In this document: piece after piece, positions 16,823-24,206 of the stretch
Numbering within the stretch: position 1 is the first letter of the stretch
Layout of the letters: each line of letters begins with the position of its first letter
Source: Ruixingdingia sedimenti
Lineage (GTDB): Bacteria; Pseudomonadota; Alphaproteobacteria; Rhodobacterales; Rhodobacteraceae
Length of the DNA stretch: 64,000 bases
Reading direction: 5' to 3'
NCBI RefSeq assembly: GCF_031432425.1
Contig: NZ_JAVKPH010000018.1
Location: forward strand, 1-64,000
Position numbers and translations under genes: made by a program
Notes under the pieces: model-generated
Told to the model about the DNA's origin: nothing
The model's input: the letters and a program-made list of their open reading frames with translations, nothing else
Database searches by the model: none

Positions 16823-18022
16823 ATGACCGACGTCTTCATCTGCGACTACATCCGCACGCCGATCGGGCGCTATGGCGGGGCGCTCTCATCGGTGCGCCCC
16901 GACGATCTGGCGGCCATTCCCCTGCGAGCGCTGATGGACCGCAACGCGGGTGTGGACTGGGCGGCGGTCGATGACGTGATCTTCGGCTGCGCCAACCAGG
17001 CGGGCGAGGATAACCGCAACGTGGCGCGGATGTCGCTGTTGCTGGCGGGGCTGCCGGTCGGCGTCACCGGGACCACGATCAACCGGCTTTGTGGCTCGGG
17101 AATGGACGCGGTGCTGACCGCGGCGCGCCAGATCGCCGCCGGCGAGGCGCAGCTAGTCATCGCGGGCGGTGTCGAAAGCATGAGCCGCGCCCCCTTCGTA
17201 ATGCCCAAGGCCGACAACGCCTTTTCTCGCAACGCCGAGATCTGCGACACCACCATCGGCTGGCGGCTGATCAATCCGGCGATGCACGCGGCCTACGGCA
17301 CGGATTCGATGCCGCAGACCGGGCAGAACGTGGCGGATGACTACGGCATCAGCCGCGAGGCGCAGGACGCGATGGCACTGTCCAGCCAGGCCAAGGCGTC
17401 GGCTGCGCAAGTCAACGGGCGCCTCGCGGCTGAGATCACCCCTGTCACGATCCCGCAGCGCAAGGGCGAGGCGCTGGTGGTAGACCGCGATGAGCATCCC
17501 CGCGCGACAACGGCCGAGGCGCTGGCAAAGCTGCGGTCACTGTTCCCGAACGGCTCGGTCACGGCGGGGAACGCGTCGGGCGTCAACGATGGCGCCGCGG
17601 CGCTGATACTGGCCAGCGCCGACGCCGCCCGCGCGCATGGCCTGACGCCGATCGCCCGCGTCCTCGGCGGGGCGACCGCGGGCGTGCCGCCGCGCATCAT
17701 GGGCATCGGCCCGGCACCCGCGAGCCAGAAACTGATGGCGCGGCTGGGGCTCTCCCAGGCAGATTTCGACGTGATCGAACTGAACGAGGCCTTCGCCGCG
17801 CAAGGCGTGGCCACGCTGCGCCAGCTCGGGATCGCCGACGATGACCCTCGGGTGAACCGCAACGGCGGGGCCATCGCGCTGGGTCACCCCTTGGGCATGT
17901 CGGGTGCGAGGATCACCGGCACGGCCGCGCTGGAATTGCGCCACATCAACGGCAGACGCTCACTCTCTACCATGTGCATCGGCGTGGGGCAGGGCATCGC
18001 CATCGCGCTGGAACGCGTGTGA
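16823..18022 (+). CDS. thiolase, 3-oxoadipyl-CoA thiolase type (PcaF/PaaJ-like)
   Basis: A 399-residue thiolase. The acylated Cys is in NRLCGSGMDAV (C90), the GHPLG histidine is near residue 350 and the second Cys is in TMCIGVGQG. The start (VFICDYIRTPIGRYGGALS), GCANQAGEDNRNVARM and FVMPKADNAFSR segments are those seen in beta-ketoadipyl-CoA thiolases rather than generic acetyl-CoA acetyltransferases. It would split 3-oxoadipyl-CoA into succinyl-CoA and acetyl-CoA, the end of the proposed adipate route. It is the last intact gene of the plus-strand operon. Confidence 0.9.
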   Translation: MTDVFICDYIRTPIGRYGGALSSVRPDDLAAIPLRALMDRNAGVDWAAVDDVIFGCANQAGEDNRNVARMSLLLAGLPVGVTGTTINRLCGSGMDAVLTAARQIAAGEAQLVIAGGVESMSRAPFVMPKADNAFSRNAEICDTTIGWRLINPAMHAAYGTDSMPQTGQNVADDYGISREAQDAMALSSQAKASAAQVNGRLAAEITPVTIPQRKGEALVVDRDEHPRATTAEALAKLRSLFPNGSVTAGNASGVNDGAAALILASADAARAHGLTPIARVLGGATAGVPPRIMGIGPAPASQKLMARLGLSQADFDVIELNEAFAAQGVATLRQLGIADDDPRVNRNGGAIALGHPLGMSGARITGTAALELRHINGRRSLSTMCIGVGQGIAIALERV

Positions 18023-18133
18023 GTTGCCCGCTCTCCTGTCCAGTCAGATCGAATCCTTGAGGAGGCGAAGTGCATAGGGGGCAGCCTTCCCGGGTGGCGG
18101 TCACGCGATTGTCGCCGCTAAGGGAGATTGCAC

Positions 18134-18280
18134 ATGGTCGAGATTGTCAGGGGCAAGGACGTCACCATCCCGTTCCATGCGTCGTTGTGCGTCCACCCTG
18201 CCTATCATCCATCCCCAAGTTCTGTTGATCTACGTGCAATTCAGAAAATCGCGAAAGACCAATCCTACCGCTGCCAGTGA
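18134..18280 (+). pseudogene. 5' remnant of a divergent 4Fe-4S (Fer4_19-type) protein
   Basis: An ATG with GGGAG seven bases upstream opens a 48-codon frame. The first about 25 residues (MVEIVRGKDVTIPFHASLCV and on to the HP following) resemble the start of the divergent 4Fe-4S mono-cluster proteins, which read V-x-G-(R/K)-D-V-T-I-x-F-D-A-x-x-C-I-H. After that the similarity stops and the remaining Cys ligands are missing. It is probably a truncated copy at the junction where the catabolic cluster ends. A free-standing 48-residue peptide is the alternative. Confidence 0.4.
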
Positions 18281-18584
18281 CCTATTTTGGCGATCATAAA
18301 CGGCTCGTTTGAAGATAACCCGCTCATTGCTGTAACGCTCGGCAACCGATCAGGAAGGCGCGAAAGGCTTACAGATATCCGCAACGGCCCTTGAACCATG
18401 CCACTTAGGTTCTCGGTCTCACCCAGATTGTCGCGCAATAATTTAGGCAAGGTCGCACGGCCAACCCTGCCATCGGCTCGCTTCCTGCGCTTACATGCCA
18501 TTCGTCTTAACCGCGGCGAACAGCCGCTTTCCGCCCCAAACGACACACGCGGGGTGCTCGCATCCGTCGGGATGTATCTCCAGC
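18281..18584. other. intergenic stretch without a supported gene
   Basis: About 300 bases lie between the Fer4 remnant and the WYL regulator. A minus-strand frame of 107 codons starts at 18588 in an ATGA overlap with the WYL gene, but its arginine-rich sequence has no recognisable domain. I see no RNA gene or clear terminator. Confidence 0.4.
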
Positions 18585-19577
18585 TCAAGGCAGGACCCGG
18601 ATCTGCGCATTCCGGTATCCCGCAGCCATCTCGCGCAGCGCTGTAGGCTCAAGCACCTCGACCGCATCCCCCCACTTGGCAAGATGCCAAGCCATCTCGA
18701 CGAGACCGCTGGCCTCGAAGCTGACCAGTAGGCTGCCGTCTTCTTCCTCGACCATGTCCTGCGTGGGGTGGAATTCAAACTCCCGGGCCGTGGCCGCAGC
18801 GGCAGGCGCAAAGCGCCAGACGACCCGAGTGAACTCTGCGTCCAGATGAAACGATCCGAACGATTTCGCAGCGTAGGCCTCGAGATCGAAGCCCGGATCC
18901 CTCTTGAACCACTCGTTGGTGATCTCTGCTTTTTCGATACGATCCATACGGAAGCGGCGCAGGTTGGCGTCAGCAGCCACGTCACGCGCAACCAGATAGT
19001 GCCTCGTGCCAAGCAGAACGCCGTAGGGTTCGATCAGGCGCCTGCGCGGCTTGGGGTCCTTCGCTCCCTGGTACTGGATAAATATCCGAAATGGCCCTCG
19101 CAACGCGGCAGAGACATAGTTCAGCACTTGCGGGCAGGTTTTAACCTTCGGGCCTGGACGGCAAGCATAGCCTTTGGCTTCGAGGATCACCTCGACATCC
19201 ACCTCCATCCGCCGCGCCTGACTGGACGGCAAGGTTGCGACCAATCGATCCCGTAAAGAGCGCAGCGCATCCACTTCCATGCTCGCCCCCTCGCGTTCAG
19301 CCCGCCTAATGCTCGCCTCGAGCGCGACCAGTTCGTGGTTGTAGAGACCCTGCATGCCCAACATGCTGGTGTCGTGAAGTTTCCAGTGCCGGCGCCTCTC
19401 GCTGTCTGTCTGATGTTCGAGGCTCGGGAAGACGTCCCTTAGCGCATAGATCATGCGCTGGGCTGTTCGCTCGTTGACCCCGAACTCCTCCGCCACCTGC
19501 TTCACGGTGATGCCGCCATACCGGCTGGCCGAAAGCCCCGCCAGCTTCAACAGGTCCTGTGCCTTCGTGAACGACAT
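18585..19577 (-). CDS. WYL-domain transcriptional regulator
   Basis: A 330-residue protein with an N-terminal winged helix (about 8-60; GGITVKQVAEEFGVNERTAQ), a central WYL domain (about 150-230; FRIFIQYQGAKDPKPRRRLI followed by EPYGVLLGTRHYLVARD) and a C-terminal WCX extension. Proteins of this layout bind nucleic acids or nucleotides through WYL. Several (BrxR, CapW) repress phage-defence operons. A 14-bp palindrome lies 77 bases upstream of the start. The gene stands between the catabolic cluster and the prophage and may regulate a defence or mobile function. Its target is unknown. Confidence 0.88.
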   Translation of the reverse strand: MSFTKAQDLLKLAGLSASRYGGITVKQVAEEFGVNERTAQRMIYALRDVFPSLEHQTDSERRRHWKLHDTSMLGMQGLYNHELVALEASIRRAEREGASMEVDALRSLRDRLVATLPSSQARRMEVDVEVILEAKGYACRPGPKVKTCPQVLNYVSAALRGPFRIFIQYQGAKDPKPRRRLIEPYGVLLGTRHYLVARDVAADANLRRFRMDRIEKAEITNEWFKRDPGFDLEAYAAKSFGSFHLDAEFTRVVWRFAPAAAATAREFEFHPTQDMVEEEDGSLLVSFEASGLVEMAWHLAKWGDAVEVLEPTALREMAAGYRNAQIRVLP

Positions 19578-19653
19578 GGCGCTCTGTCCCCGACAGTTCT
19601 TGACGTAGTGGCTAAGTTATAATGCAGGCGAGGTCGATTCGTCCCAACGATGC

Positions 19654-19667
19654 TGTTCAATTGAACA
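19654..19667. promoter_or_regulatory. 14-bp palindrome upstream of the WYL regulator
   Basis: TGTTCAATTGAACA is a perfect palindrome in the 237-base gap between the divergent WYL gene and the gene at 19815. A minus-strand TATAAC -10-like box lies at about 19616-19621, on the WYL side. Autoregulation through this site is a plausible inference. Confidence 0.4.
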
Positions 19668-19814
19668 ATTTGGCAGTGGTCCCTGCGCCAGAAACGTGGC
19701 GGCCCGACTTCAGCCGTCGCGCACCTCGGAGCCGCTGCCTCGCTCCGAGCCCTACGGCCTTGGCAACCCCATGGTGATGGAGCGCATCACCTCGACAGCA
19801 GAACTGGAGCCTGC

Positions 19815-20411
19815 ATGGCACTACCGCAAAGAGCATTTTTCACCTTGCACGAAACCGCCTCTCGGTGGGGCTGCACCATCGCCGACATTGGCGGCTGGGC
19901 CACCGAGGGAAAGTTGGACATCGTCACTGGCATCCCCCTCGCCATCTGCGGCGAGGAAAAGATCTCCGGCAAGATCACGATCTCACCCATGGACATGCTG
20001 CCGCTCTTTCGTCGCACCGGAACGGGACCAACAACGATCAAACTGCGCCGGATCAAGCCGGAACGCTCCGAGGGCTGGTGCTATGTCACCGAACCCGCCG
20101 ACGGCGTCGAGGTTTCGATCGCGGATCTGCTGATCAGCGGCCAGGACGTCTTGCGGTTTGAAGATGAACACGACCTGCTGCGCCGGATCGGTGGCGGGAC
20201 GGGCGCGCTATCGCCCTACGACTGGGAGGGGATGTATGTGGCCCTGTTGCAGCGTATCCATGAACGCGGCATCCCCGAGACACAGGCAGAACTCATCGGT
20301 GAACTGCAGGACTGGTTCGCTGACGTTGCCGAGAACGGTGAGGTCCCGGACGAAAGCACCATCCGCCGCCGCCTGCGCCCTTTCTGGCGCGTCCTTCGCG
20401 GCGAGAAGTAA
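19815..20411 (+). CDS. conserved hypothetical protein
   Basis: A 198-residue acidic cytosolic protein without a domain I can name. The N-terminal 35 residues (ALPQRAFFTLHETASRWGCT) look like a short helix-turn-helix or excisionase-type fold: a tryptophan-containing helix, then ADIGGWATEGKLDI. The C-terminal part is helical (ELIGELQDWFADVAENGEVP) and ends with a basic RRRLRPFWRVLRG. It converges on the integrase with only 15 bases between the stops, so it may belong to the integrase-side end of the prophage. Confidence 0.6.
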   Translation: MALPQRAFFTLHETASRWGCTIADIGGWATEGKLDIVTGIPLAICGEEKISGKITISPMDMLPLFRRTGTGPTTIKLRRIKPERSEGWCYVTEPADGVEVSIADLLISGQDVLRFEDEHDLLRRIGGGTGALSPYDWEGMYVALLQRIHERGIPETQAELIGELQDWFADVAENGEVPDESTIRRRLRPFWRVLRGEK

Positions 20412-20426
20412 GCAAGCCCGCGCGTC

Positions 20427-21692
20427 TCAGGCCCGCCGTGCTTCTTTCTCGGCATCTGCGTCATGCACGATCTTGGGCCGTGGCCGGAACATACCGGCCA
20501 CAGCATTCACCCCCGCGCGTAGGGGAGAGTCCATCAAATGCGCGTAGCGCAGCGTCGTCTGCATCTGACTGTGGCCCAGCAACTTGCCGATCATCTCCAG
20601 TGATGCGCCACCGCTGACCAGAAGCGAGGCGAAGGTGTGGCGCAAATCATGGATACGCACATCCAGCAGATCAGCCTCGCGCTGCACCTTGTTCCAGAAC
20701 CGGCGGATTTCCTTGACGGGCTGTCCCGGCACATCGCCGGGGAAGAGCCATGGGTTGCCCTTGGGCACGACCAGCGCGCGCTGCCGGACAATCGCCGCCA
20801 CATCGGCAGAGATCGGTACCCGGTGGATCTTGCGCTGTTTTGTGGTGGCGGCTGGCTTTGACCAGATGCCGAGCTCGAGGTTGAACTGCTCGAATTGCGC
20901 CTGACGCACCTCGCCCACCCGGGCACCGGTCAGCATGCAGATACGGATGATCCCAGCCGCCCGCTGATCCTCGGCCGCATCCAGCACTTCAGCCAGCCGG
21001 CCGATTTCTTCGTAGGATAAAAAGCGCTCGCGCGCGGTCTCGACGCGCTTCTTGAATCCGGCGGCAGGATTATCCGTGCGCCAGCCCCACTGGACCGCGA
21101 GATTGAACATCTTGCGCAGCACCTCGCCGATCCGGTTTGCTCGCACCGGCGTCGGCTTGCGCCCCTGCAGTTTGCGTGCGCGATTATTTGGCTTGGCCTT
21201 CGAGGGCCGCGCCCTGCCTTCGGCAATGAGGCTCAAGAGCTTCGTCACATCATGCGGGGTGATTTCCGTCACCAGCTTGTTGCCCCAATGTGGCGCGACA
21301 AGCTTGGTGAGGAAGGATTTGTGATCAGATGCGCTCAATGGCGCGAGAGCAGAGGCATGCTCGGCCAGATAGCGATCAATCATGTCCTTGAAGCGGGGGG
21401 CCTCACGCAGCGTATCGCGTTCTCCCAGCGGGTCCGTCCCTTCATCGACAAGGCGGCGCAACTCGCGCGCCCGCTCTCGTGCGGCGGTCACGCTCCATTC
21501 AGGCCAACGCCCGATCGCCATACGGCGCTGACGCCCCGCGAAGCGATAATCCATCACGAAGGACCGCTCGCCCGACGGCATGACGCGGATGGAAAGTCCT
21601 CGGATTTCCGTGTCGAAGACCTGGTAGGCCCGATCCTTCTCCGGGATCTGCTCGCGCACGGTTTTATCGTTCAATCGCAATCTGTTGACCAT
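20427..21692 (-). CDS. int: tyrosine-type site-specific integrase (P4-like, DUF4102 N-terminus)
   Basis: The start is placed at the ATG at 21692, which has AGGAGG seven bases upstream; an ATG six bases earlier is too close to that site. This gives 421 residues: an N-terminal DUF4102 arm-binding domain (DTEIRGLSIRVMPSGERSFV), a core-binding SAM-like domain, and the catalytic domain with LTGARVGEV (Arg), HDLRHTFASLL (His-x-x-Arg) and LGHSQMQTTLRYAH (His and the Tyr nucleophile). It catalyses prophage integration and excision. It points left, and the region behind it carries many repeats that may be arm-type sites. Confidence 0.93.
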   Translation of the reverse strand: MVNRLRLNDKTVREQIPEKDRAYQVFDTEIRGLSIRVMPSGERSFVMDYRFAGRQRRMAIGRWPEWSVTAARERARELRRLVDEGTDPLGERDTLREAPRFKDMIDRYLAEHASALAPLSASDHKSFLTKLVAPHWGNKLVTEITPHDVTKLLSLIAEGRARPSKAKPNNRARKLQGRKPTPVRANRIGEVLRKMFNLAVQWGWRTDNPAAGFKKRVETARERFLSYEEIGRLAEVLDAAEDQRAAGIIRICMLTGARVGEVRQAQFEQFNLELGIWSKPAATTKQRKIHRVPISADVAAIVRQRALVVPKGNPWLFPGDVPGQPVKEIRRFWNKVQREADLLDVRIHDLRHTFASLLVSGGASLEMIGKLLGHSQMQTTLRYAHLMDSPLRAGVNAVAGMFRPRPKIVHDADAEKEARRA

Positions 21693-21761
21693 GTTCATGC
21701 CTCCTTCTGCGCATGACACAGGCGTGAATACGCAGGCTTATCAAGCGAAGCATGCGCCTCC

Positions 21762-22184
21762 GACCGGCACATAGGCGGTGACCGGCATTGATGCGCCGAA
21801 CCCTTGCCGGTCATTGAAAACACGAGAGAAAATCAGAGGCTGCTGCGATTCCTGTCAGCGAATCAGCGGCCCACACAGTCGGGCGACACTCCGAATAGCC
21901 CGGCTTGAAGGCCATCCTCGGGCATGATGCGCCCCAAACGAAGGTCGATTTTGTAAATTCCGTTTGAAATCAATGACCGGCAAGGGACTGAACCCCTTGC
22001 CGGTTGGCCGGATACGCCTGAAAGGCCGTCAAACACGCTGAAACACGGCGAAATCTTGTAAATTGACCGGCTGAGGGCACCTCCGACGCCCTGTGAGACA
22101 CTTCGCGGGGCGTTGGCAAGCTCGGCGGCACTGCAGCCGATCACCGCCGATTCCACAAAAATACAATGATATCAATGACCGGCA
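21762..22184. repeat. TGACCGGCA repeat cluster upstream of the integrase
   Basis: About seven copies of a TGACCGGCA-type motif occur in both orientations in 420 bases, near 21762, 21779, 21804 (inverted), 21975, 21997 (inverted), 22064 and 22175. A 17-bp sequence CCCTTGCCGGTCATTGA (21801-21817) is exactly repeated inverted at 21970-21986. TTGTAAATT also occurs twice (21951, 22056). Candidates are integrase arm sites, excisionase sites or operators for the early operon. The 600-base gap 21693-22292 holds no other gene. Confidence 0.65.
21976..22004. other. 11-bp hairpin within the repeat cluster
   Basis: ACCGGCAAGGG and CCCTTGCCGGT form a perfect 11-bp stem with a 7-base loop. There is no T-tract. 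It is formed by two inverted copies of the repeat motif, so it may simply reflect paired protein-binding sites. Confidence 0.5.
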
Positions 22185-22292
22185 GCGTTTTGGCGCATCA
22201 CCGCCGGTCTCTGCCTTCCCGCCACCCTTCATGCTCTGCGCTTCTGAAGCCCTGAACTGTGCCCTTGCCGGGTGAAACCCAGGAGAACCCAG

Positions 22293-22541
22293 ATGCCAGA
22301 CCTTGGAACTGTGCCACGATCGAGCGGCACCCATCGCCTCATGAGCGGCTGGATCAGCCGCCTCGACCTTGCTCTTGAGCTTGGGGTCACCGTCGAAACC
22401 CTGCACCGCTGGGAGAAAATCCGCTTCGGCCCGCCCTGCGTGCGCGCCGGTCGGAAGATCTACTATCGCCGGGATGCGGTGCAGGACTGGCTGATGCAGC
22501 AGGAAACCCCTGCCCCTCGCCGCGCGGGGTCGCGCAGATGA
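22293..22541 (+). CDS. helix-turn-helix protein, excisionase/MerR-like
   Basis: The ATG at 22293 follows AGGAGA. The protein has 82 residues, with a winged-helix core typical of phage excisionases and HTH_17 proteins: SRLDLALELGVTVETLHRWE, then FGPPCVRAGRKIYYRRDAVQ and a DWL ending. It is the first gene rightward from the repeat cluster and starts an operon whose genes overlap by four bases at each junction. It could be the recombination directionality factor or an early regulator. The sequence does not separate these. Confidence 0.7.
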   Translation: MPDLGTVPRSSGTHRLMSGWISRLDLALELGVTVETLHRWEKIRFGPPCVRAGRKIYYRRDAVQDWLMQQETPAPRRAGSRR

Positions 22542-22807
22542 GCATTCCCCTGCCCTTCCGCAAGCCCAGCGCCCGCGATCGCGCGCGCCAGGCCTGGATC
22601 GACGAGCGCCGGCGCGAAGCGCGCATTGTTGTGTCCGATGTCGTGAACCATTCCGACCATCTGCTGCGTCTGGCCTGCAATGTGCTGGTCCGGCATGGCG
22701 AGACAGCGGAGGAGCGCGAGGACGCACGGATCCTGCTCGTCGTCCTCGATGCCAAGTCGCCCGGGCGCGCGGAGCGTCATCGAACAGACCGGGAGGGCGG
22801 CCGATGA
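22538..22807 (+). CDS. small phage early protein, unknown function
   Basis: An 89-residue, strongly charged helical protein with no recognised domain. Its start overlaps the previous stop (ATGA) and its stop overlaps the next start, so it is surely translated with its neighbours. The middle segment (VVNHSDHLLRLACNVLVRHG) is amphipathic; the ends are rich in Arg, Asp and Glu. Position suggests a role in phage replication or its control. Confidence 0.6.
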   Translation: MSIPLPFRKPSARDRARQAWIDERRREARIVVSDVVNHSDHLLRLACNVLVRHGETAEEREDARILLVVLDAKSPGRAERHRTDREGGR

Positions 22808-23199
22808 AGCGGCGCGGCACACCCGAGGCAGATCTGCAGCGCGCTGTGGTCACGGCGCTGCGATTTGCGCTGCCCAAGGGCGCAATCATTCACCATTGCC
22901 CCAACGAGATCACCGAGGCTGGGCCGCGCGGTGCAAAGCGGCAGGCGATCCTCGTAGGCATGGGCGTCCATCCCGGCTTTGCCGATCTGATGGTGCTCTG
23001 CGCTGGGCGCGTCCTTTTCCTCGAGCTGAAATCCCTCAAGGGGCGGCTAAGCCCAGCGCAGGAGGCGTTTCGAGACGCCGTTACCGCGCAGGGCTTTGGC
23101 TGGACGCTGGTGCGATCACTCGACGATGCGTTGGGCGCCATCGCGGATCACGGCTTCACCACGCGTATCGCGGCCCCAAACCGGAGGCCTGCGCCATGA
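22804..23199 (+). CDS. VRR-NUC domain nuclease
   Basis: A 131-residue protein that matches the stand-alone phage VRR-NUC fold. It has a starting helix (TPEADLQRAVVTALRF), then GVHPGFADLMVL with the metal-binding Asp, LFLELKSLKGRLSPAQEAF with the Glu-x-Lys pair, and an ending VRSLDDALGAI. VRR-NUC proteins are PD-(D/E)XK-type nucleases, in phages often thought to resolve branched DNA during replication. It lies in the overlapped early operon, just before the replication-initiator-like gene. Confidence 0.85.
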   Translation: MKRRGTPEADLQRAVVTALRFALPKGAIIHHCPNEITEAGPRGAKRQAILVGMGVHPGFADLMVLCAGRVLFLELKSLKGRLSPAQEAFRDAVTAQGFGWTLVRSLDDALGAIADHGFTTRIAAPNRRPAP

Positions 23200-24206
23200 G
23201 CCATGCCGCCACCAACTGGGCCATCCAGCAGCGGGGGCTGAAGCCCACGACCAAGATCGTGCTCTGGCACCTCTGCGATCGGTTCAATCCGGATTTCGGC
23301 TGCTTTCCCTCCCAAGAGCAGCTGGCCGAGGATTGCGAAATCAGCCGATCGACCCTGAACGAGCATTTGGCCCTGCTCGAGACCGCCGGCCTGATCCGCC
23401 GCGTGCAGCGGCTTAATCCTAGCAACAAGCGGCAGATGCCCACCCGCTACATCTTGGCCTTCGAGCCGGGCTTTACCCAAGATAAGCCAGCTCCGTGTCC
23501 GGAAACCGGACATGGCAGCGCCGCACAAGACGACCTGCCTTTCGCGCGCCCCGAAAACGCTGACGAAATTGCCACATCGCCGGTGGATAGCCAGTCCCCG
23601 TGTCCGGAAACCGGACGCGGAGCCGTGTCCGATTTTGACCCCAAGCCGTGTCCGGAAAATGCCCCGAGCCGTGTCCGAAATCCGGACAGTAACCTTGTAA
23701 GAGAACCAGTAAGTAAACCAGTAAAGGAGGAGGAGGGCGCGGGCGCGCGCGACGGCGTCGATGAGGCGTTGTTCGGATCGCTGCTCGCGGCACTGGGGTT
23801 CGACCCTGACGGCCCCCTGCCCGGCTGGTGGCAGGGCTGGCCACCCCGTGAGCATGTTCGGCGCTGGCAAACTGACCTTGGGCTAAGCGAGGCCGACATC
23901 CTCGAGGTGGCAGAGGCGTCGCGGCAGGAACACCCCGAGCCACCCGATGGCCCCAAGGCGCTGGACCGTGTGATGCAGAGGGCCGCCCAGCGCAAGGCGG
24001 ATGATGCGTCGCGAAAACGGCGCAAGCCGAAGACGGCAGCAGCGCAGGAACCCCGACCAATCACGGAGCTGCCGGTCTTCTATGCCGAGATGGTCAACTC
24101 CGATCGCTACGTGCCCGTCAGCGCGATCTCCAATTCTATGCGGGACGCCATGCTTGCCCGTGGGCTGGTGACGGCCGAGCGCCTCCGTAAGCGGGGGATC
24201 CGATGA
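23196..24206 (+). CDS. replication-initiator-like protein with N-terminal winged helix
   Basis: The start at 23196 (ATGA overlap with the VRR-NUC gene) gives 336 residues. The N-terminal 95 residues form a winged-helix domain (CFPSQEQLAEDCEISRSTLN, then LLETAGLIRRVQRL) common in phage replication proteins. The central part is low-complexity with repeated PCPETG units. This is a by-product of DNA repeats in the gene that look like an origin (23496-23688). The C-terminal half is helical and basic. Gene position and the embedded iterons recall lambda O. No polymerase or helicase motif is present, so host or partner enzymes would be needed. Confidence 0.7.
   Translation: MSHAATNWAIQQRGLKPTTKIVLWHLCDRFNPDFGCFPSQEQLAEDCEISRSTLNEHLALLETAGLIRRVQRLNPSNKRQMPTRYILAFEPGFTQDKPAPCPETGHGSAAQDDLPFARPENADEIATSPVDSQSPCPETGRGAVSDFDPKPCPENAPSRVRNPDSNLVREPVSKPVKEEEGAGARDGVDEALFGSLLAALGFDPDGPLPGWWQGWPPREHVRRWQTDLGLSEADILEVAEASRQEHPEPPDGPKALDRVMQRAAQRKADDASRKRRKPKTAAAQEPRPITELPVFYAEMVNSDRYVPVSAISNSMRDAMLARGLVTAERLRKRGIR
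23496..23688 (+). other. putative phage replication origin: iterons inside the initiator gene
   Basis: TGTCCGGAAACCGGACA, a perfect 7-3-7 palindrome, is at 23496-23512. Near copies lie at 23601-23617 and 23672-23688, with half sites (CCGTGTCCG or CGTGTCCGGAAAA) at 23626 and 23649. The last four begin 25, 23 and 23 bases apart. An AT-richer stretch (23689-23740) with repeated AACCAGTAA follows at once. Evenly spaced repeats within an initiator gene followed by an AT-rich segment are the layout of the lambda ori in gene O. Replication has not been shown. Confidence 0.6.

Noticed and set aside
18265..18588. 107-codon minus-strand frame with an ATGA overlap to the WYL gene
   Set aside because: The overlap is suggestive, but the product is Arg/Ser-rich without any family feature and much of it lies in repeat-like intergenic sequence.
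19600..19623. Plus-strand sigma-70 promoter (TTGACG, TATAAT) before the gene at 19815
   Set aside because: The boxes match well, but the spacer is only 12 bases, too short for normal promoter use.
20412..20426. Prophage attachment site between the integrase and the gene at 19815
   Set aside because: The 15-base gap shows no tRNA and I could not find a matching direct repeat near 58-59 kb, so no att core can be named.
23496..23688. CRISPR array
   Set aside because: The repeats are short palindromes inside a coding frame with irregular first spacing, and no cas gene is present. No CRISPR array was seen anywhere in the window.
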